64,000 nt of DNA from Ilex aquifolium (taxonomy: Eukaryota; Streptophyta; Magnoliopsida; Aquifoliales; Aquifoliaceae), in assembly GCA_951799425.1 (NCBI GenBank), contig OX637409.1:11132960-11196959 (forward strand). Reading direction: 5' to 3'. A program made the translations under genes and the position numbers. Below are positions 45,439 to 59,770 of the stretch, piece by piece; within the stretch, counting starts at the first letter, position 1; each line of letters opens with the position of its first letter. The notes under the pieces are model-generated. The model worked only from the letters and a program-made list of their open reading frames with translations. It did not search any database and had not been told where the DNA came from.

Positions 45439-47593
45439 TGTGACGCCCCAAAAACTGGGGGTCCTTAATTTAACAAAATTCGGGCAGAGTCTCCTTTGTA
45501 CAGGGAGCTCTACCCAAAATACAACCTGTGCAATTATACTACATTGACCACACCAGGTCTATTTATGAATAAATATTGACCACACCGGGTCCATTTATCC
45601 ATACTCATATAACCATATGCAATTTTTTTTTTTTACATTAAAACAGTCCATATGAGTTCGATTACAATTCTTTTATATTTACATGCCAAAATGAGATTTT
45701 CACAAAAGTTATACAAAATGAGTCATAAAAGCCACAAGTCGGCCTTCTTCACCCTTGAGGCTCGAATTGGGAGCCGTCTGCCGGTGTGAACCCTGCACCT
45801 GAAACATTTTCCCATAAAGGGTGAGCCACGCTCAATAGCGTATCTCCTAAAGAGGCTACTCCCCGGCCTAGATGCATATGAAATGTTAACATGCAACAAT
45901 CAACCATCCACAACAATTCCAATCAAGAATATGCAACTAAATGTTGGAATTTGCTATGTCATGCCATGAAATGAGATGAGACTCACTCATGCAACTTCAA
46001 TCCGAGCCCTCACTGGCTCCCACAACACATGCCATGTCATGTATTTAAAACTGGACATTCCAAGCCCCACCATAGATGTTGTACATCCAATGACCATTTT
46101 AAAATCTCTAGGTCCTTCTTGGGGTGCGTATTTATGGACTTACACCAAGGGTAACCCAACCCACACGGAATTTATGGACTTCCACCGAGGGTTCCGCGTA
46201 CACCCACAAACTTTATGGACCGAACCAAGGGAGTGTGTACCCCAACTACCGGGTCTTGCACCCGAGGGATTTTCTAGCCCTTTTTGCTAACCCCGACCTT
46301 ATTTACCATGCAAATCGTGCGACTCAGTCGGATCTTCAATCCAACCTTCCCGAGCCCACCCATCATTCACTATATGTGGTGTTTGATTACAACCACGCAA
46401 ACACACCCCCACTCATGCTCAATGTTCATGAATGTGATGCCTCCGTGTATAATGCAATGTAATGTACATTTGCAATACAACAATCATGTCCAATATGCTA
46501 TAAATGACATATGAACTATTGCAACACATTCCATGGACAATTATATCCAAGCACATAATTTCCATAACCCATCAATGCCAATATATCACAAGTATGTATA
46601 TATATCAACAATTCCTACAACACAATTTTCAAGTGTGTCATCACATAATCATGCTATCAACACACTAAATTCATCAAGGTATAACATAAACACATAATAT
46701 GCCCACAATTCACATAACGCAAGAATCGCATTAGGTTAATCTCACATACCCAATTCAAGATGAAATTTATTCTACTTATTTTCCATACCCATTTCACCAG
46801 TCTCATCACCATAGGCAAGTGTTAAAATTATCTAACATACCCACCCATTTCATATAAATATTCTAGGTTGAAAATAAATCTAATTAGGATGAAACCCTAC
46901 CTCTTGAAGCGTAAAACGACGTTGAGAAGCTTCAAGAACCCGATTCAAGCTAGAATCTTCACTTGCCCAAAATCATGTCCTTGAATCTCGCCCAAACCCG
47001 ACTTCCTTGGTATGGTTTTGTAGCCCTTGGCGAGGAGAACAACTTTTGTTCTTGGCCCGAGTGAATTCGAGCACCGTAGGGCCGTAGATCGTAGAGAAAA
47101 TGTTGGATTTCTCTATTTTTTTTCTCTCATTTCCCTCTCTTCTCTCCTCACGTTAGAACCAGCTGAAAAAATGGGGAGAAATCAGATTTTCTCCCCCTAT
47201 ATATACTCTTTAATTGCTTGGTCCACAACACGCCACACGGACCTCTTTTCTCGGGTCCGTTTTCGTCCCGAAACGATTAAATTTCGCCTCGGTTCAAGTT
47301 CAAAATATTTTTATTTCAACTTGCTTTAACTTACTTTCCAAATTCTGAAATTTTATTAAAAATTTCGTTTTTTAGGTCAACCGAGACCCGACCGCCTCGT
47401 AAAACGTAAAAAATTCGATTATCTCAGAATTCGATGAAATTTGACAGGGTAACTAGATTTCGCGAGACGAGTCCAATGGTGAGGTCCGTTTTATCATCCG
47501 AGTTTTAGAAAAATTCAGGTTTTCAACCCGTACCGAAGTGATAAATTACCGTTTTACCCTTTTCCTAAAAGTTCAAATTTACCCGGTTTTACA
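45439..47593 (-). repeat. LTR1 of array D (3' LTR, 2155 bp)
   Basis: In element sense TGTAAAACCGGGTAAATTTG (47593) to GGGGCGTCACA (45439). It has two units of the GACCACACCGGGTCCATTTAT minisatellite near 45550-45600 and an imperfect three-unit 40-bp repeat (TTTATGGACTTACACCAAGG) at about 46130-46235. Flank AACCT at 45434-45438. Confidence 0.9.
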
Positions 47594-47612
47594 TTCTTCC
47601 CCCATTAAAAGA
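47594..47612 (-). promoter_or_regulatory. Polypurine tract of D unit 1
   Basis: In element sense TCTTTTAATGGGGGAAGAA, immediately before the LTR start. The same tract is at 54777-54795 in unit 2. Confidence 0.85.
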
Positions 47613-47687
47613 ATTTCGTCCCCAAAATTCACACACACATGAACATTCAACCACATGCATATGCTACATGTAATGCAGTATTTATGA

Positions 47688-50600
47688 TTATGAAAATGTA
47701 CCTCCATCCTCGAACAATAACGGATAAGTGGTACGCATAGAGTCCTCACGCTCCCATGTCGCCTCTTCCATTGCTCGGTGCAGCCACAACACTTTCACTA
47801 GCCTCACGGTCTTACCTCACAAAACCTGCTCCCGACTATCCATGATACACACCGGTCCCTCCTCGAAGGTCCTGTTCGCGTCAACAATCAGCTCAGGCCA
47901 ATCCACTACATGCGTCGAATTTGGAGTATACTTCCATAGCATGGAGACATGGAACACTGCGTGAACACCCGATAGATTTTGCGGTAAAGCCAACAGGTAA
48001 GCAACTGTACCAATCCTCTCGAGTACCTCAAAGGGCCCGATAAACCTCGGCGATAACTTCCTCTGCTTTCTGAATCTGACCACTCCTCTCTTAGGCATCA
48101 CCTTTAAGAAAACATAATCACCAACCTCAAATTCCAGAGGCCGCCTCCGTCTGTCACCATAGCTCTTCTGCAGGCTCTGAGACGTGAGAAGACGCTTCTG
48201 AATCAAGTCCATCTTCTCTGATGTATCTCTAATCAGATCTAGACTCATGAAGGGTCTCTCTCCCACCTCCGTCCAACAAACCGGAGAATGAAAATGCCTC
48301 CCATATAACGCCTCATAAGGTGCCATCTGTATGCTCGCCTGATAACTGTTGTTGTAGGCGAACTCCATTAAGGGTAAATGCTCTTCCCAACTACCCTTGA
48401 GATCTAGGATGCATGCCCGCAGAATATCCTCTAAAACCTGGATAGTCCTCTCCGACTGACCGTCCATCTGGGGATGAAAGGATGTGCTCATCGTCAATTG
48501 TGTCCCTATGGCCCGCTAGAAGCTCTCCCAAAAGTGAGCCGTAAACTTGGGGTCCCGATCCGATACTATAGATGCGGGCACCCCATGCAATCGGACTATC
48601 TCCCGTATATACAACCTACATAACTCCTCCAGCCTGAAGGTCATCCGCACCGCCAAAAAGTGTGCCGACTTGGTAAGCCGGTCCACTATCACCCACACCG
48701 CGTCATGCCCCCGTGATGTCCGTGGCAAGTGAGTCACAAAATCCATCGTGACGTGCTCCCACTTCCACTCAGCCACCTCCAAAGACTGGAGCAATCCTAC
48801 TGGTCTCTGGTGCTCAACCTTCACTTGCTAACACGTGAGACATCTACTAACAAAGTCTCCAATGTGCCTCTTCATTCCACTCCAATAGTACTGGCGACGG
48901 AGATCATGATGCATCTTTGCGCCGCCTGGATGAATCGCAAAACGGGAGCAATGTAACTCCCTGAGGATCTCCTCTCTCAAATCCGTCGACTGGGGAGCCA
49001 CAATCCTTCCCCTAAACTGAAAACTACAATCCAAGTGAATGGCCCAGCCCTCGTCACATGTACCCAACCGTACCCAATCCCTGATAGACAATATCTCTTG
49101 GGACTCGATCACTCTGCTCAGTAGGGAAAGAGTAGCCACCAAACTCCCCAAAGTGCCCTGAGCCTGACCCCTGTAATGTAGCCCGAACTGTCCCACAGTC
49201 TCGAGCATCTACCATTCCCGCGAAGCCACACTAGTCAAGACTCCCCATGACTTCCGACTGAGTGCATTAGCCACCACATTTGCCTTACCGGGATAGTAAT
49301 GCAAGGTGAAGTCGTAGTCCTCCAGGTACTTCATCCACCTACGCTGTCTCATGTTGAGGTCCCGCTGAGTGAAGATGTATTTTAGACTTTTGTGGTCCGA
49401 AAACACCTCGAACTACTCTCCGTACAAATAGTGGCGCCAAGCCTTAAAGGTAAAGACAATGGCCGCCAACTCCATGTCATGAGTGGGGTAATTCTACTCG
49501 TGGTTCTTTAATTGCCGAGAACTATAAGCCACCACCCTCCCAGACTACATCAAAACACAACCAAGTCCGTCTCTGGAGGCATCACAGTACACTGTGTACA
49601 TCTGTCCCCTCTCTGAGACTATCAAAATAGGAGCTGAACTAAGCCTTCTCTTCAACTACTGGAATGCCTTCTCACACGATTCATCCCACTAGAATTTGAC
49701 CTCCTTCCGGGTCAATCTCATCATAGGTGCGACTAGTCGATAGAAGTCCTCGATGAACCTCCGGTAGTACCCTGCCAATCCCAAGAAACTATGTATCTCA
49801 AAGACTGACTTCGGCCTCTCCCAACTCATAACCGCCTCAACCTTCTCCGGATCAACTGACACACCCAAAGCTGATACCACGTGTCCCAAGAATTTCACCT
49901 CCGTAAGCCAAAATTCACACTTGCTGAACTTGGCGTACAACTGATGGTCCCTCAAGGTTTGGAGAACAATCCTCAAGTGACCCTCATGTTCCTCCTCAGA
50001 TTTGGAGTAGATCAAGATGTTGTCAACAAACATCACGACGAACTGATCTAAATAAGGTTGGAACACCCTATGAATGAGATCCATGAATGCCGTCGGGGCA
50101 TTCGTTAATCCAAATGGCATCATAGTGAACTCGAAATGTCCATACCACGTTCTGAATGCCGTCTTAGGGATATCTGCCTCCCTGATACTCAACTGATGGT
50201 AGCCCGTGCAGAGATCTATCTTGGAGTAGACCCGCGCTCCCCTCAACTGATCAAACCTATCATCAATCCTCGGCAAAGGGTACCTATTCTTGATGGTGAC
50301 CCTGTTCAACTGCCGATAGTCTATACACAACCGAAGGGTCTTGTCCTTCTTCTTGACAAACAATACCGGAGCGCCCCACGGTGAAGTGTTCGGTCTAATA
50401 AAGCCCTTGTCCAATAATTCCTATAATTGGAACTTGAGTTCTTGCAACTCAGCTGGCGCCATCCTATGCGGATTCATAGAAATAAGAGATGTACCTGGAT
50501 GCAACTCGATGGTAAAGTCTACATCCCTATGGGGAGGTAATCCCGGTAGTTCGTCAGGAAAAACATTCTCATACTCACAGACAACCCGAGGTAGGCCTAA

Positions 50601-52230
50601 CTCTTGCCTCATCTCGTCCTCCAGAGTAAGGCTCGCAAGCAAACCCATCAACTTCCCGTGCCATCGAGAGTCATACACGGCTTGGGGCAAGGCATCGTGC
50701 TTTTCCCCTGAAACTTGAAACAAACGCCGTCCGGTGTTTAGGAAGTTACCCTCTTCCGATCGCAATCAATGGCGACCCGATGTGCCGCCAACCAGTCCAT
50801 CCCAAGGATGACATCGAACTCCGACATGTCCATGACCCTAAGGTCCATGGTGAGTAGAACTCCCGAGATCTCTAACTCATAACCCCGAAATATCTGGCCA
50901 ACACACAACCTAGCTCCTAGAGGTGAATTCACATACAACGACTCTTCCAAGGTGTCAACCTCTAAGCTCAAATCCCTCACACATGATGCAGAAATTAATG
51001 AATGCGATGCACCAGAGTCAAATAACACCCTAGCCCATAAACGAGAGAGTAAAAATGTACCCTGAATGACTGACTGATCCACTGGCTCAGGCTGAGGTGT
51101 GATGGCGTAGACACGCCCCTGGCTCCCCGAAGTCCCGACCTGCATGCCCTGTCCCCAACCTCGACCCATGCCTTGGCCTATCTGGCCTGACTGCGGAGTC
51201 CCCGCTCGAAAAGTGGTAGGGGCCTGACCGGTGCCCTGGAACTGATATTTGACTTCCCTGGCCAGTGGTGGGGTAGGGAGGAACAAAGTATGTTTGTGGC
51301 TGCCCCACTGATGACTGGGACTGAGACGCCCCATAACTCTGGGATCCCTGCCTTTGAGGACAATCTCGCCTCACGTGACCCGACTAGTGACAATGACAGC
51401 AAGTTCTTTGACCTGCCTGATATGCTGTCCTGAAGTTTCCCCCGCCTTAGGAGGATTGACCTTGGCCTTGGCCTTGATGGCCACGGCCCTGTCCATGTTG
51501 TCCCTGTGAAGTAGAAGTCCTCTACCTTTTCCCCGAACGAGAATAAGAGGATTGGCCCTCCTTCTTTTTGTCCTTAGCACCCGCCTCCTGGATGCTTCGT
51601 GCGTTATCAACCTCTCTCTCAATGGCCATAGCTGTCTCGACCATTGAGTCCAAGTCTTGCAGGCGGTGGCCCATAATTTTACCCCGGATGGACAACTTCA
51701 ACCCATCCTCGAACCTCCTCACTTTGGCCACATAATCATCGGCAAAACGGGCTAACTCAGTGAACTTAGCCACGTACTCCATCACCGTCATAGTCCCTTG
51801 CCTCAAGTCTAAGAACTCCCGAGCTTTAGCTTGTCGGATAGCCGCTGAAAAATATTTGCCCATGAAGAGCTCACAGAACTCTCCCCATGTAATCGCCTCC
51901 AAGTTCTTTGAGGCCTTTGCCCAATCCCACCATAGATGGGCTTCTCCCTCTAGCTGGAATGTAGCTAGCCTTATCTTCGTGGCATCGGAGGTGATCTTCA
52001 TAGCCTCTAAAATCTTGTCAACTTGTTAGAACAAACAGTCAGCCACCATCGAATCCGCCTCTCCCAGAAAAGTTGGAGGTTTGTGTGCCTTGAACCTTTG
52101 GAGGTTACTGTGCAATGGTGGCTGACATCGTGCCAATAGCCTCCATGAAGGCTTGTTGGTCAAAAGCCAGTGGTGGTTGGTTGTTGTTCCGCCCATCGCC
52201 TCGGCCGCATCCCCTTCCTCTATTTGCCAT
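47688..52230 (-). pseudogene. Chromovirus gag-pol region, D unit 1 (broken)
   Basis: In element sense: gag from about 52230 (ATKIRLATFQLEGEAHLWWD near 51980), knuckle CHCHxSGHVRRDC (near 51400-51360), protease (LFDSGASHSLI, ILGMDW, about 51050-50780), RT about 50410-49690 ([26 protein letters not shown] at the active-site position), RNase H about 49600-49230 ([11 protein letters not shown]), integrase about 48950-47990 ([43 protein letters not shown]), chromodomain about 47870-47690 ([19 protein letters not shown]). It is a fossil with about ten breaks. Confidence 0.87.
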
Positions 52231-52570
52231 CTACAGACATGTCAAATAGCAACAGAGCATTTACTTAGTATCCTAATGTAGGGATCAAATTTCAAACATT
52301 GAGATTTACCTCCTTGTCTAACTAGTAGAGCATATGCCAACCACTAGTAGACATCTACCCCATGAACCACCCTGTTCATTTTTTTTTTCGACCCCTAAGG
52401 TTATGTTTTCTAACCCTAGTGTGTCCATTTCAATATACATCTTACCATGCATATAATCAACATAGCATATAGCACATGACATGTAAAAAGTAAAGCACAC
52501 AACATGAAATGCACAATGGATGGAATGGTCTAAACCCATACCCCTCAAGCTCTAGGTAAATCATATACCT

Positions 52571-52585
52571 AAGCTCTGATACCAA
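52571..52585 (-). promoter_or_regulatory. Primer binding site of D unit 1 (tRNA-iMet type)
   Basis: In element sense TTGGTATCAGAGCTT directly after the middle LTR end. The same site is at 59754-59768 in unit 2. Confidence 0.88.
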
Positions 52586-52587
52586 GC

Positions 52588-54776
52588 TGTGACGCCCCAA
52601 AAAATTGGGGGTCCTTAATTTAACAAAATTTGGGTAGAGTCTCCTTTGTACGGGGAGCTCTACCCAAAACACAACCTGTGCAATTATACTACATTGACCA
52701 CACCGGGTCCATTTATGAATATATATTGACCACACCGGGTCCATTTATAAGTACACATTGACCGCACCGGGTCCATTTATCCATACTCATATAACCACAT
52801 GCATTTTTTTTTTTTTTACATTAAAACAGTCCATATGAGTTCGATTACAATTCTTTTATATTTACATGCCAAAATGAGATTTTCACAAAAGTTATACAAA
52901 ATGAGTCATAAAAGCCACAAGTCGGCCTTCTTCACCCTTGAGGCTCGAATTGGGAGCCGTCTGCCGGTGTGAACCCTGCACCTGAAACATTTTCCCATAA
53001 AGGGTGAGCCACGCTCAATAGCGTATCTCCTAAAGAGGCTACTCCCCGGCCTAGATGCATATGAAATGTTAACATGCAACAATCAACCATTCACAACAAT
53101 TCCAATCAAGAATATGCAACTAAATGTTGGAATTTGCTATGTCATGCCATGAAATGAGATGAGACTCACTCATGCAACTTCAATCCGAGCCCTCACTGGC
53201 TCCCACAACACATGCCATGTCATGTATTTAAAACTGGACATTCCAAGCCCCACCATAGATGTTGTACATCCAATGACCATTTTAAAATCTCTAGGTCCTT
53301 CTTGGGGTGCGTATTTATGGACTTACACCAAGGGTAACCCAACCCACACGGAATTTATGGACTTCCACCGAGGGTTCCGCGTACACCCACAAACTTTATG
53401 GACCGAACCAAGGGAGTGTGTACCCCAACTACCGGGTCTTGCACCCGAGGGATTTTCTAGCCCTTTTTGCTAACCCCGACCTTATTTACCATGCAAATCG
53501 TGCGACTCAGTCGGATCTTCAATCCAACCTTCCCGAGCCCACCCATCATTCACTATATGTGGTGTTTGATTACAACCACGCAAACACACCCCCACTCATG
53601 CTCAATGTTCATGAATGTGATGCCTCCGTGTATAATGCAATGTAATGTACATTTGCAATACAACAATCATGTCCAATATGCTATAAATGACATATGAACT
53701 ATTGCAACACATTCCATGGACAATTATATCCAAGCACATAATTTCCATAACCCATCAATGCCAATATATCACAAGTATGTATATATATCAACAATTCCTA
53801 CAACACAATTTTCAAGTGTGTCATCACATAATCATGCTATCAACACACTAAATTCATCAAGGTATAACATAAACACATAATATGCCCACAATTCACATAA
53901 CGCAAGAATCGCATTAGGTTAATCTCACATACCCAATTCAAGATGAAATTTATTCTACTTATTTTCCATACCCATTTCACCAGTCTCATCACCATAGGCA
54001 AGTGTTAAAATTATCTAACATACCCACCCATTTCATATAAATATTCTAGGTTGAAAATAAATCTAATTAGGATGAAACCCTACCTCTTGAAGCGTAAAAC
54101 GACGTTGAGAAGCTTCAAGAACCCGATTCAAGCTAGAATCTTCACTTGCCCAAAATCATGTCCTTGAATCTCGCCCAAACCCGACTTCCTTGGTATGGTT
54201 TTGTAGCCCTTGGCGAGGAGAACAACTTTTGTTCTTGGCCCGAGTGAATTCGAGCACCGTAGGGCCGTAGATCGTAGAGAAAATGTTGGATTTCTCTATT
54301 TTTTTTCTCTCATTTCCCTCTCTTCTCTCCTCACGTTAGAACCAGCTGAAAAAATGGGGAGAAATCAGATTTTCTCCCCCTATATATACTCTTTAATTGC
54401 TTGGTCCACAACACGCCACACGGACCTCTTTTCTCGGGTCCGTTTTCGTCCCGAAACGATTAAATTTCGCCTCGGTTCAAGTTCAAAATATTTTTATTTC
54501 AACTTGCTTTAACTTACTTTCCAAATTCTGAAATTTTATTAAAAATTTCGTTTTTTAGGTCAACCGAGACCCGACCGCCTCGTAAAACGTAAAAAATTCG
54601 ATTATCTCAGAATTCGATGAAATTTGACAGGGTAACTAGATTTCGCGAGACGAGTCCAATGGTGAGGTCCGTTTTATCATCCGAGTTTTAGAAAAATTCA
54701 GGTTTTCAACCCGTACCGAAGTGATAAATTACCGTTTTACCCTTTTCCTAAAAGTTCAAATTTACCCGGTTTTACA
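52588..54776 (-). repeat. LTR2 of array D (shared middle LTR, 2189 bp)
   Basis: It serves as 5' LTR of unit 1 and 3' LTR of unit 2. The low-coordinate part (to about 52804) matches LTR3, with three minisatellite units. From about 52884 on it matches LTR1. Apart from one later base I saw no mixed sites. Confidence 0.9.
52690..52780 (-). repeat. Three-unit 31-33 bp minisatellite in LTR2
   Basis: Three units of TTGACCRCACCGGGTCCATTTAT with variable spacers. LTR3 has three at 59873-59963; LTR1 has two at about 45545-45600. Confidence 0.85.
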
Positions 54777-54870
54777 TTCTTCCCCCATTAAAAGAATTTC
54801 GTCCCCAAAATTCACACACACATGAACATTCAACCACATGCATATGCTACATGTAATGCAGTATTTATGA

Positions 54871-57800
54871 TTATGAAAATGTACCTCCATCCTCGAACAA
54901 TAACGGATAAGTGGTACGCATAGAGTCCTCACGCTCCCATGTCGCCTCTTCCATTGCTCGGTGCAGCCACAACACTTTCACTAGCCTCACGGTCTTACCT
55001 CACAAAACCTGCTCCCGACTATCCATGATACACACCGGTCCCTCCTCGAAGGTCCTGTTCGCGTCAACAATCAGCTCAGGCCAATCCACTACATGCGTCG
55101 AATTTGGAGTATACTTCCATAGCATGGAGACATGGAACACTGCGTGAACACCCGATAGATTTTGCGGTAAAGCCAACAGGTAAGCAACTGTACCAATCCT
55201 CTCGAGTACCTCAAAGGGCCCGATAAACCTCGGCGATAACTTCCTCTGCTTTCTGAATCTGACCACTCCTCTCTTAGGCATCACCTTTAAGAAAACATAA
55301 TCACCAACCTCAAATTCCAGAGGCCGCCTCCATCTGTCACCATAGCTCTTCTGCAGGCTCTGAGACGTGAGAAGACGCTTCTGAATCAAGTCCATCTTCT
55401 CTGATGTATCTCTAATCAGATCTAGACTCATGAAGGGTCTCTCTCCCACCTCCGTCCAACAAACCGGAGAATGAAAATGCCTCCCATATAACGCCTCATA
55501 AGGTGCCATCTGTATGCTCGCCTGATAACTGTTGTTGTAGGCGAACTCCATTAAGGGTAAATGCTCTTCCCAACTACCCTTGAGATCTAGGATGCATGCC
55601 CGCAGAATATCCTCTAAAACCTGGATAGTCCTCTCCGACTGACCGTCCATCTGGGGATGAAAGGATGTGCTCATCGTCAATTGTGTCCCTATGGCCCGCT
55701 AGAAGCTCTCCCAAAAGTGAGCCGTAAACTTGGGGTCCCGATCCGATACTATAGATGCGGGCACCCCATGCAATCGGACTATCTCCCGTATATACAACCT
55801 ACATAACTCCTCCAGCCTGAAGGTCATCCGCACCGCCAAAAAGTGTGCCGACTTGGTAAGCCGGTCCACTATCACCCACACCGCGTCATGCCCCCGTGAT
55901 GTCCGTGGCAAGTGAGTCACAAAATCCATCGTGACGTGCTCCCACTTCCACTCAGCCACCTCCAAAGACTGGAGCAATCCTACTGGTCTCTGGTGCTCAA
56001 CCTTCACTTGCTAACACGTGAGACATCTACTAACAAAGTCTCCAATGTGCCTCTTCATTCCACTCCAATAGTACTGGCGACGGAGATCATGATGCATCTT
56101 TGCGCCGCCTGGATGAATCGCAAAACGGGAGCAATGTAACTCCCTGAGGATCTCCTCTCTCAAATCCGTCGACTGGGGAGCCACAATCCTTCCCCTAAAC
56201 TGAAAACTACAATCCAAGTGAATGGCCCAGCCCTCGTCACATGTACCCAACCGTACCCAATCCCTGATAGACAATATCTCTTGGGACTCGATCACTCTGC
56301 TCAGTAGGGAAAGAGTAGCCACCAAACTCCCCAAAGTGCCCTGAGCCTGACCCCTGTAATGTAGCCCGAACTGTCCCACAGTCTCGAGCATCTACCATTC
56401 CCGCGAAGCCACACTAGTCAAGACTCCCCATGACTTCCGACTGAGTGCATTAGCCACCACATTTGCCTTACCGGGATAGTAATACAAGGTGAAGTCGTAG
56501 TCCTCCAGGTACTTCATCCACCTACGCTGTCTCATGTTGAGGTCCCGCTGAGTGAAGATGTATTTTAGACTTTTGTGGTCCGAAAACACCTCGAACTACT
56601 CTCCGTACAAATAGTGGCGCCAAGCCTTAAAGGCAAAGACAATGGCCGCCAACTCCATGTCATGAGTGGGGTAATTCTACTCGTGGTTCTTTAATTGCCG
56701 AGAACTATAAGCCACCACCCTCTCAGACTACATCAAAACACAACCAAGTCCGTCTCTGGAGGCATCACAGTACACTGTGTACATCTGTCCCCTCTCTGAG
56801 ACTATCAAAATAGGAGCTGAACTAAGCCTTCTCTTCAACTACTGGAATGCCTTCTCACACGATTCATCCCACTAGAATTTGACCTCCTTCCGGGTCAATC
56901 TCATCATAGGTGCGACTAGTCGATAGAAGTCCTCGATGAACCTCCGGTAGTACCCTGCCAATCCCAAGAAACTATGTATCTCAAAGACTGACTTCGGCCT
57001 CTCCCAACTCATAACCGCCTCAACCTTCTCCGGATCAACTGACACACCCAAAGCTGATACCACGTGTCCCAAGAATTTCACCTCCGTAAGCCAAAATTCA
57101 CACTTGCTGAACTTGGCGTACAACTGATGGTCCCTCAAGGTTTGGAGAACAATCCTCAAGTGACCCTCATGTTCCTCCTCAGATTTGGAGTAGATCAAGA
57201 TGTTGTCAACAAACATCACGACGAACTGATCTAAATAAGGTTGGAACACCCTATGAATGAGATCCATGAATGCCGCCGGGGCATTCGTTAATCCAAATGG
57301 CATCATAGTGAACTCGAAATGTCCATACCACGTTCTGAATGCCGTCTTAGGGATATCTGCCTCCCTGATACTCAACTGATGGTAGCCCGTGCAGAGATCT
57401 ATCTTGGAGTAGACCCGCGCTCCCCTCAACTGATCAAACCTATCATCAATCCTCGGCAAAGGGTACCTATTCTTGATGGTGACCCTGTTCAACTGCCGAT
57501 AGTCTATACACAACCGAAGGGTCTTGTCCTTCTTCTTGACAAACAATACCGGAGCGCCCCACGGTGAAGTGTTCGGTCTAATAAAGCCCTTGTCCAATAA
57601 TTCCTATAATTGGACCTTGAGTTCTTGCAACTCAGCTGGCGCCATCCTATGCGGATTCATAGAAATAAGAGATGTACCTGGATGCAACTCGATGGTAAAG
57701 TCTACATCCCTATGGGGAGGTAATCCCGGTAGTTCGTCAGGAAAAACATTCTCATACTCACAGACAACCCGAGGTAGGCCTAACTCTTGCCTCATCTCGT

Positions 57801-59413
57801 CCTCCAGAGTAAGGCTCGCAAGCAAACCCATCAACTTCCCATGCCATCGAGAGTCATACACGGCTTGGGGCAAGGCATCGTGCTTTTCCCCTGAAACTTG
57901 AAACAAACGCCGTCCGGTGTTTAGGAAGTTACCCTCTTCCGATCGCAATCAATGGCGACCCGATGTGCCGCCAACCAGTCCATCCCAAGGATGACATCGA
58001 ACTCCGACATGTCCATGACCCTAAGGTCCATGGTGAGTAGAACTCCCGAGATCTCTAACTCATAACCCCGAAATATCTGGCCAACACACAACCTAGCTCC
58101 TAGAGGTGAATTCACATACAACGACTCTTCCAAGGTGTCAACCTCTAAGCTCAAATCCCTCACACATGATGCAGAAATTAATGAATGCGATGCACCAGAG
58201 TCAAATAACACCCTAGCCCATAAACGAGAGAGTAAAAATGTACCCTGAATGACTGACTGATCCACTGGCTCAGGCTGAGGTGTGATGGCGTAGACACGCC
58301 CCTGGCTCCCCGAAGTCCCGACCTGCATGCCCTGTCCCCAACCTCGACCCATGCCTTGGCCTATCTGGCCTGACTGCGGAGTCCCCGCTCGAAAAGTGGT
58401 AGGGGCCTGACCGGTGCCCTGGAACTGATATTTGACTTCCCTGGCCAGTGGTGGGGTAGGGAGGAACAAAGTATGTTTGTGGCTGCCCCACTGATGACTG
58501 GGACTGAGACGCCCCATAACTCTGGGATCCCTGCCTTTGAGGACAATCTCGCCTCACGTGACCCGACTAGTGACAATGACAGCAAGTTCTTTGACCTGCC
58601 TGATATGCTGTCCTGAAGTTTCCCCCGCCTTAGGAGGATTGACCTTGGCCTTGGCCTTGATGGCCACGGCCCTGTCCATGTTGTCCCTGTAAAGTAGAAG
58701 TCCTCTACCTTTTCCCCGAACGAGAATAAGAGGATTGGCCCTCCTTCTTTTTGTCCTTAGCACCCGCCTCCTGGATGCTTCGTGCGTTATCAACCTCTCT
58801 CTCAATGGCCATAGCTGTCTCGACCATTGAGTCCAAGTCTTGCAGGCGGTGGCCCATAATTTTACCCCGGATGGACAACTTCAACCCATCCTCGAACCTC
58901 CTCACTTTGGCCACATAATCATCGGCAAAACGGGCTAACTCAGTGAACTTAGCCACGTACTCCATCACCGTCATAGTCCCTTGCCTCAAGTCTAAGAACT
59001 CCCGAGCTTTAGCTTGTCGGATAGCCGCTGAAAAATATTTGCCCATGAAGAGCTCACAGAACTCTCCCCATGTAATCGCCTCCAAGTTCTTTGAGGCCTT
59101 TGCCCAATCCCACCATAGATGGGCTTCTCCCTCTAGCTGGAATGTAGCTAGTCTTATCTTCGTGGCATCGGAGGTGATCTTCATAGCCTCTAAAATCTTG
59201 TCAACTTGTTAGAACAAACAGTCAGCCACCATCGAATCCGCCTCTCCCAGAAAAGTTGGAGGTTTGTGTGCCTTGAACCTTTGGAGGTTACTGTGCAATG
59301 GTGGCTGCCATCGTGCCAATAGCCTCCATGAAGGCTTGTTGGTCAAAAGCCAGTGGTGGTTGGTTGTTGTTCCGCCCATCGCCTCGGCCGCATCCCCTTC
59401 CTCTATTTGCCAT
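54871..59413 (-). pseudogene. Chromovirus gag-pol region, D unit 2 (broken)
   Basis: Near-identical copy of the unit 1 region shifted by 7183 bp: gag from about 59413, protease about 58230-57960, RT about 57600-56870, RNase H about 56780-56410, integrase about 56130-55170, chromodomain about 55050-54870. Differences from unit 1 are scattered single bases. It carries the same set of breaks as unit 1, hence was copied as a fossil. Confidence 0.87.
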
Positions 59414-59770
59414 CTACAGACATGTCAAATAGCAACAGAGCATTTACTTAGTATCCTAATGTAGGGATCAAATTTCAAACATTGAGATTTACCTCCTTGT
59501 CTAACTAGTAGAGCATATGCCAACCACTAGTAGACATCTACCCCATGAACCACCCTGTTCATTTTTTTTTTCGACCCCTAAGGTTATGTTTTCTAACCCT
59601 AGTGTGTCCATTTCAATATACATCTTACCATGCATATAATCAACATAGCATATAGCACATGACATGTAAAAAGTAAAGCACACAACATGAAATGCACAAT
59701 GGATGGAATGGTCTAAACCCATACCCCTCAAGCTCTAGGTAAATCATATACCTAAGCTCTGATACCAAGC

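Noticed and set aside
46124-46462. Frames of 104-112 residues repeated in LTR1, LTR2 and LTR3 as a conserved protein
   Set aside because: They repeat because the LTRs are near-identical. Two overlapping frames are equally preserved, and the other LTR families lack them.
52571-52587. tRNA-like words next to LTRs as tRNA genes
   Set aside because: Only the 12-18 bases complementary to a tRNA 3' end are present; they are primer binding sites.
47594-59770. Two independent insertions of the same chromovirus side by side
   Set aside because: Shared breaks, exact 7183-bp spacing, one shared LTR and no target duplication between units favour recombination.
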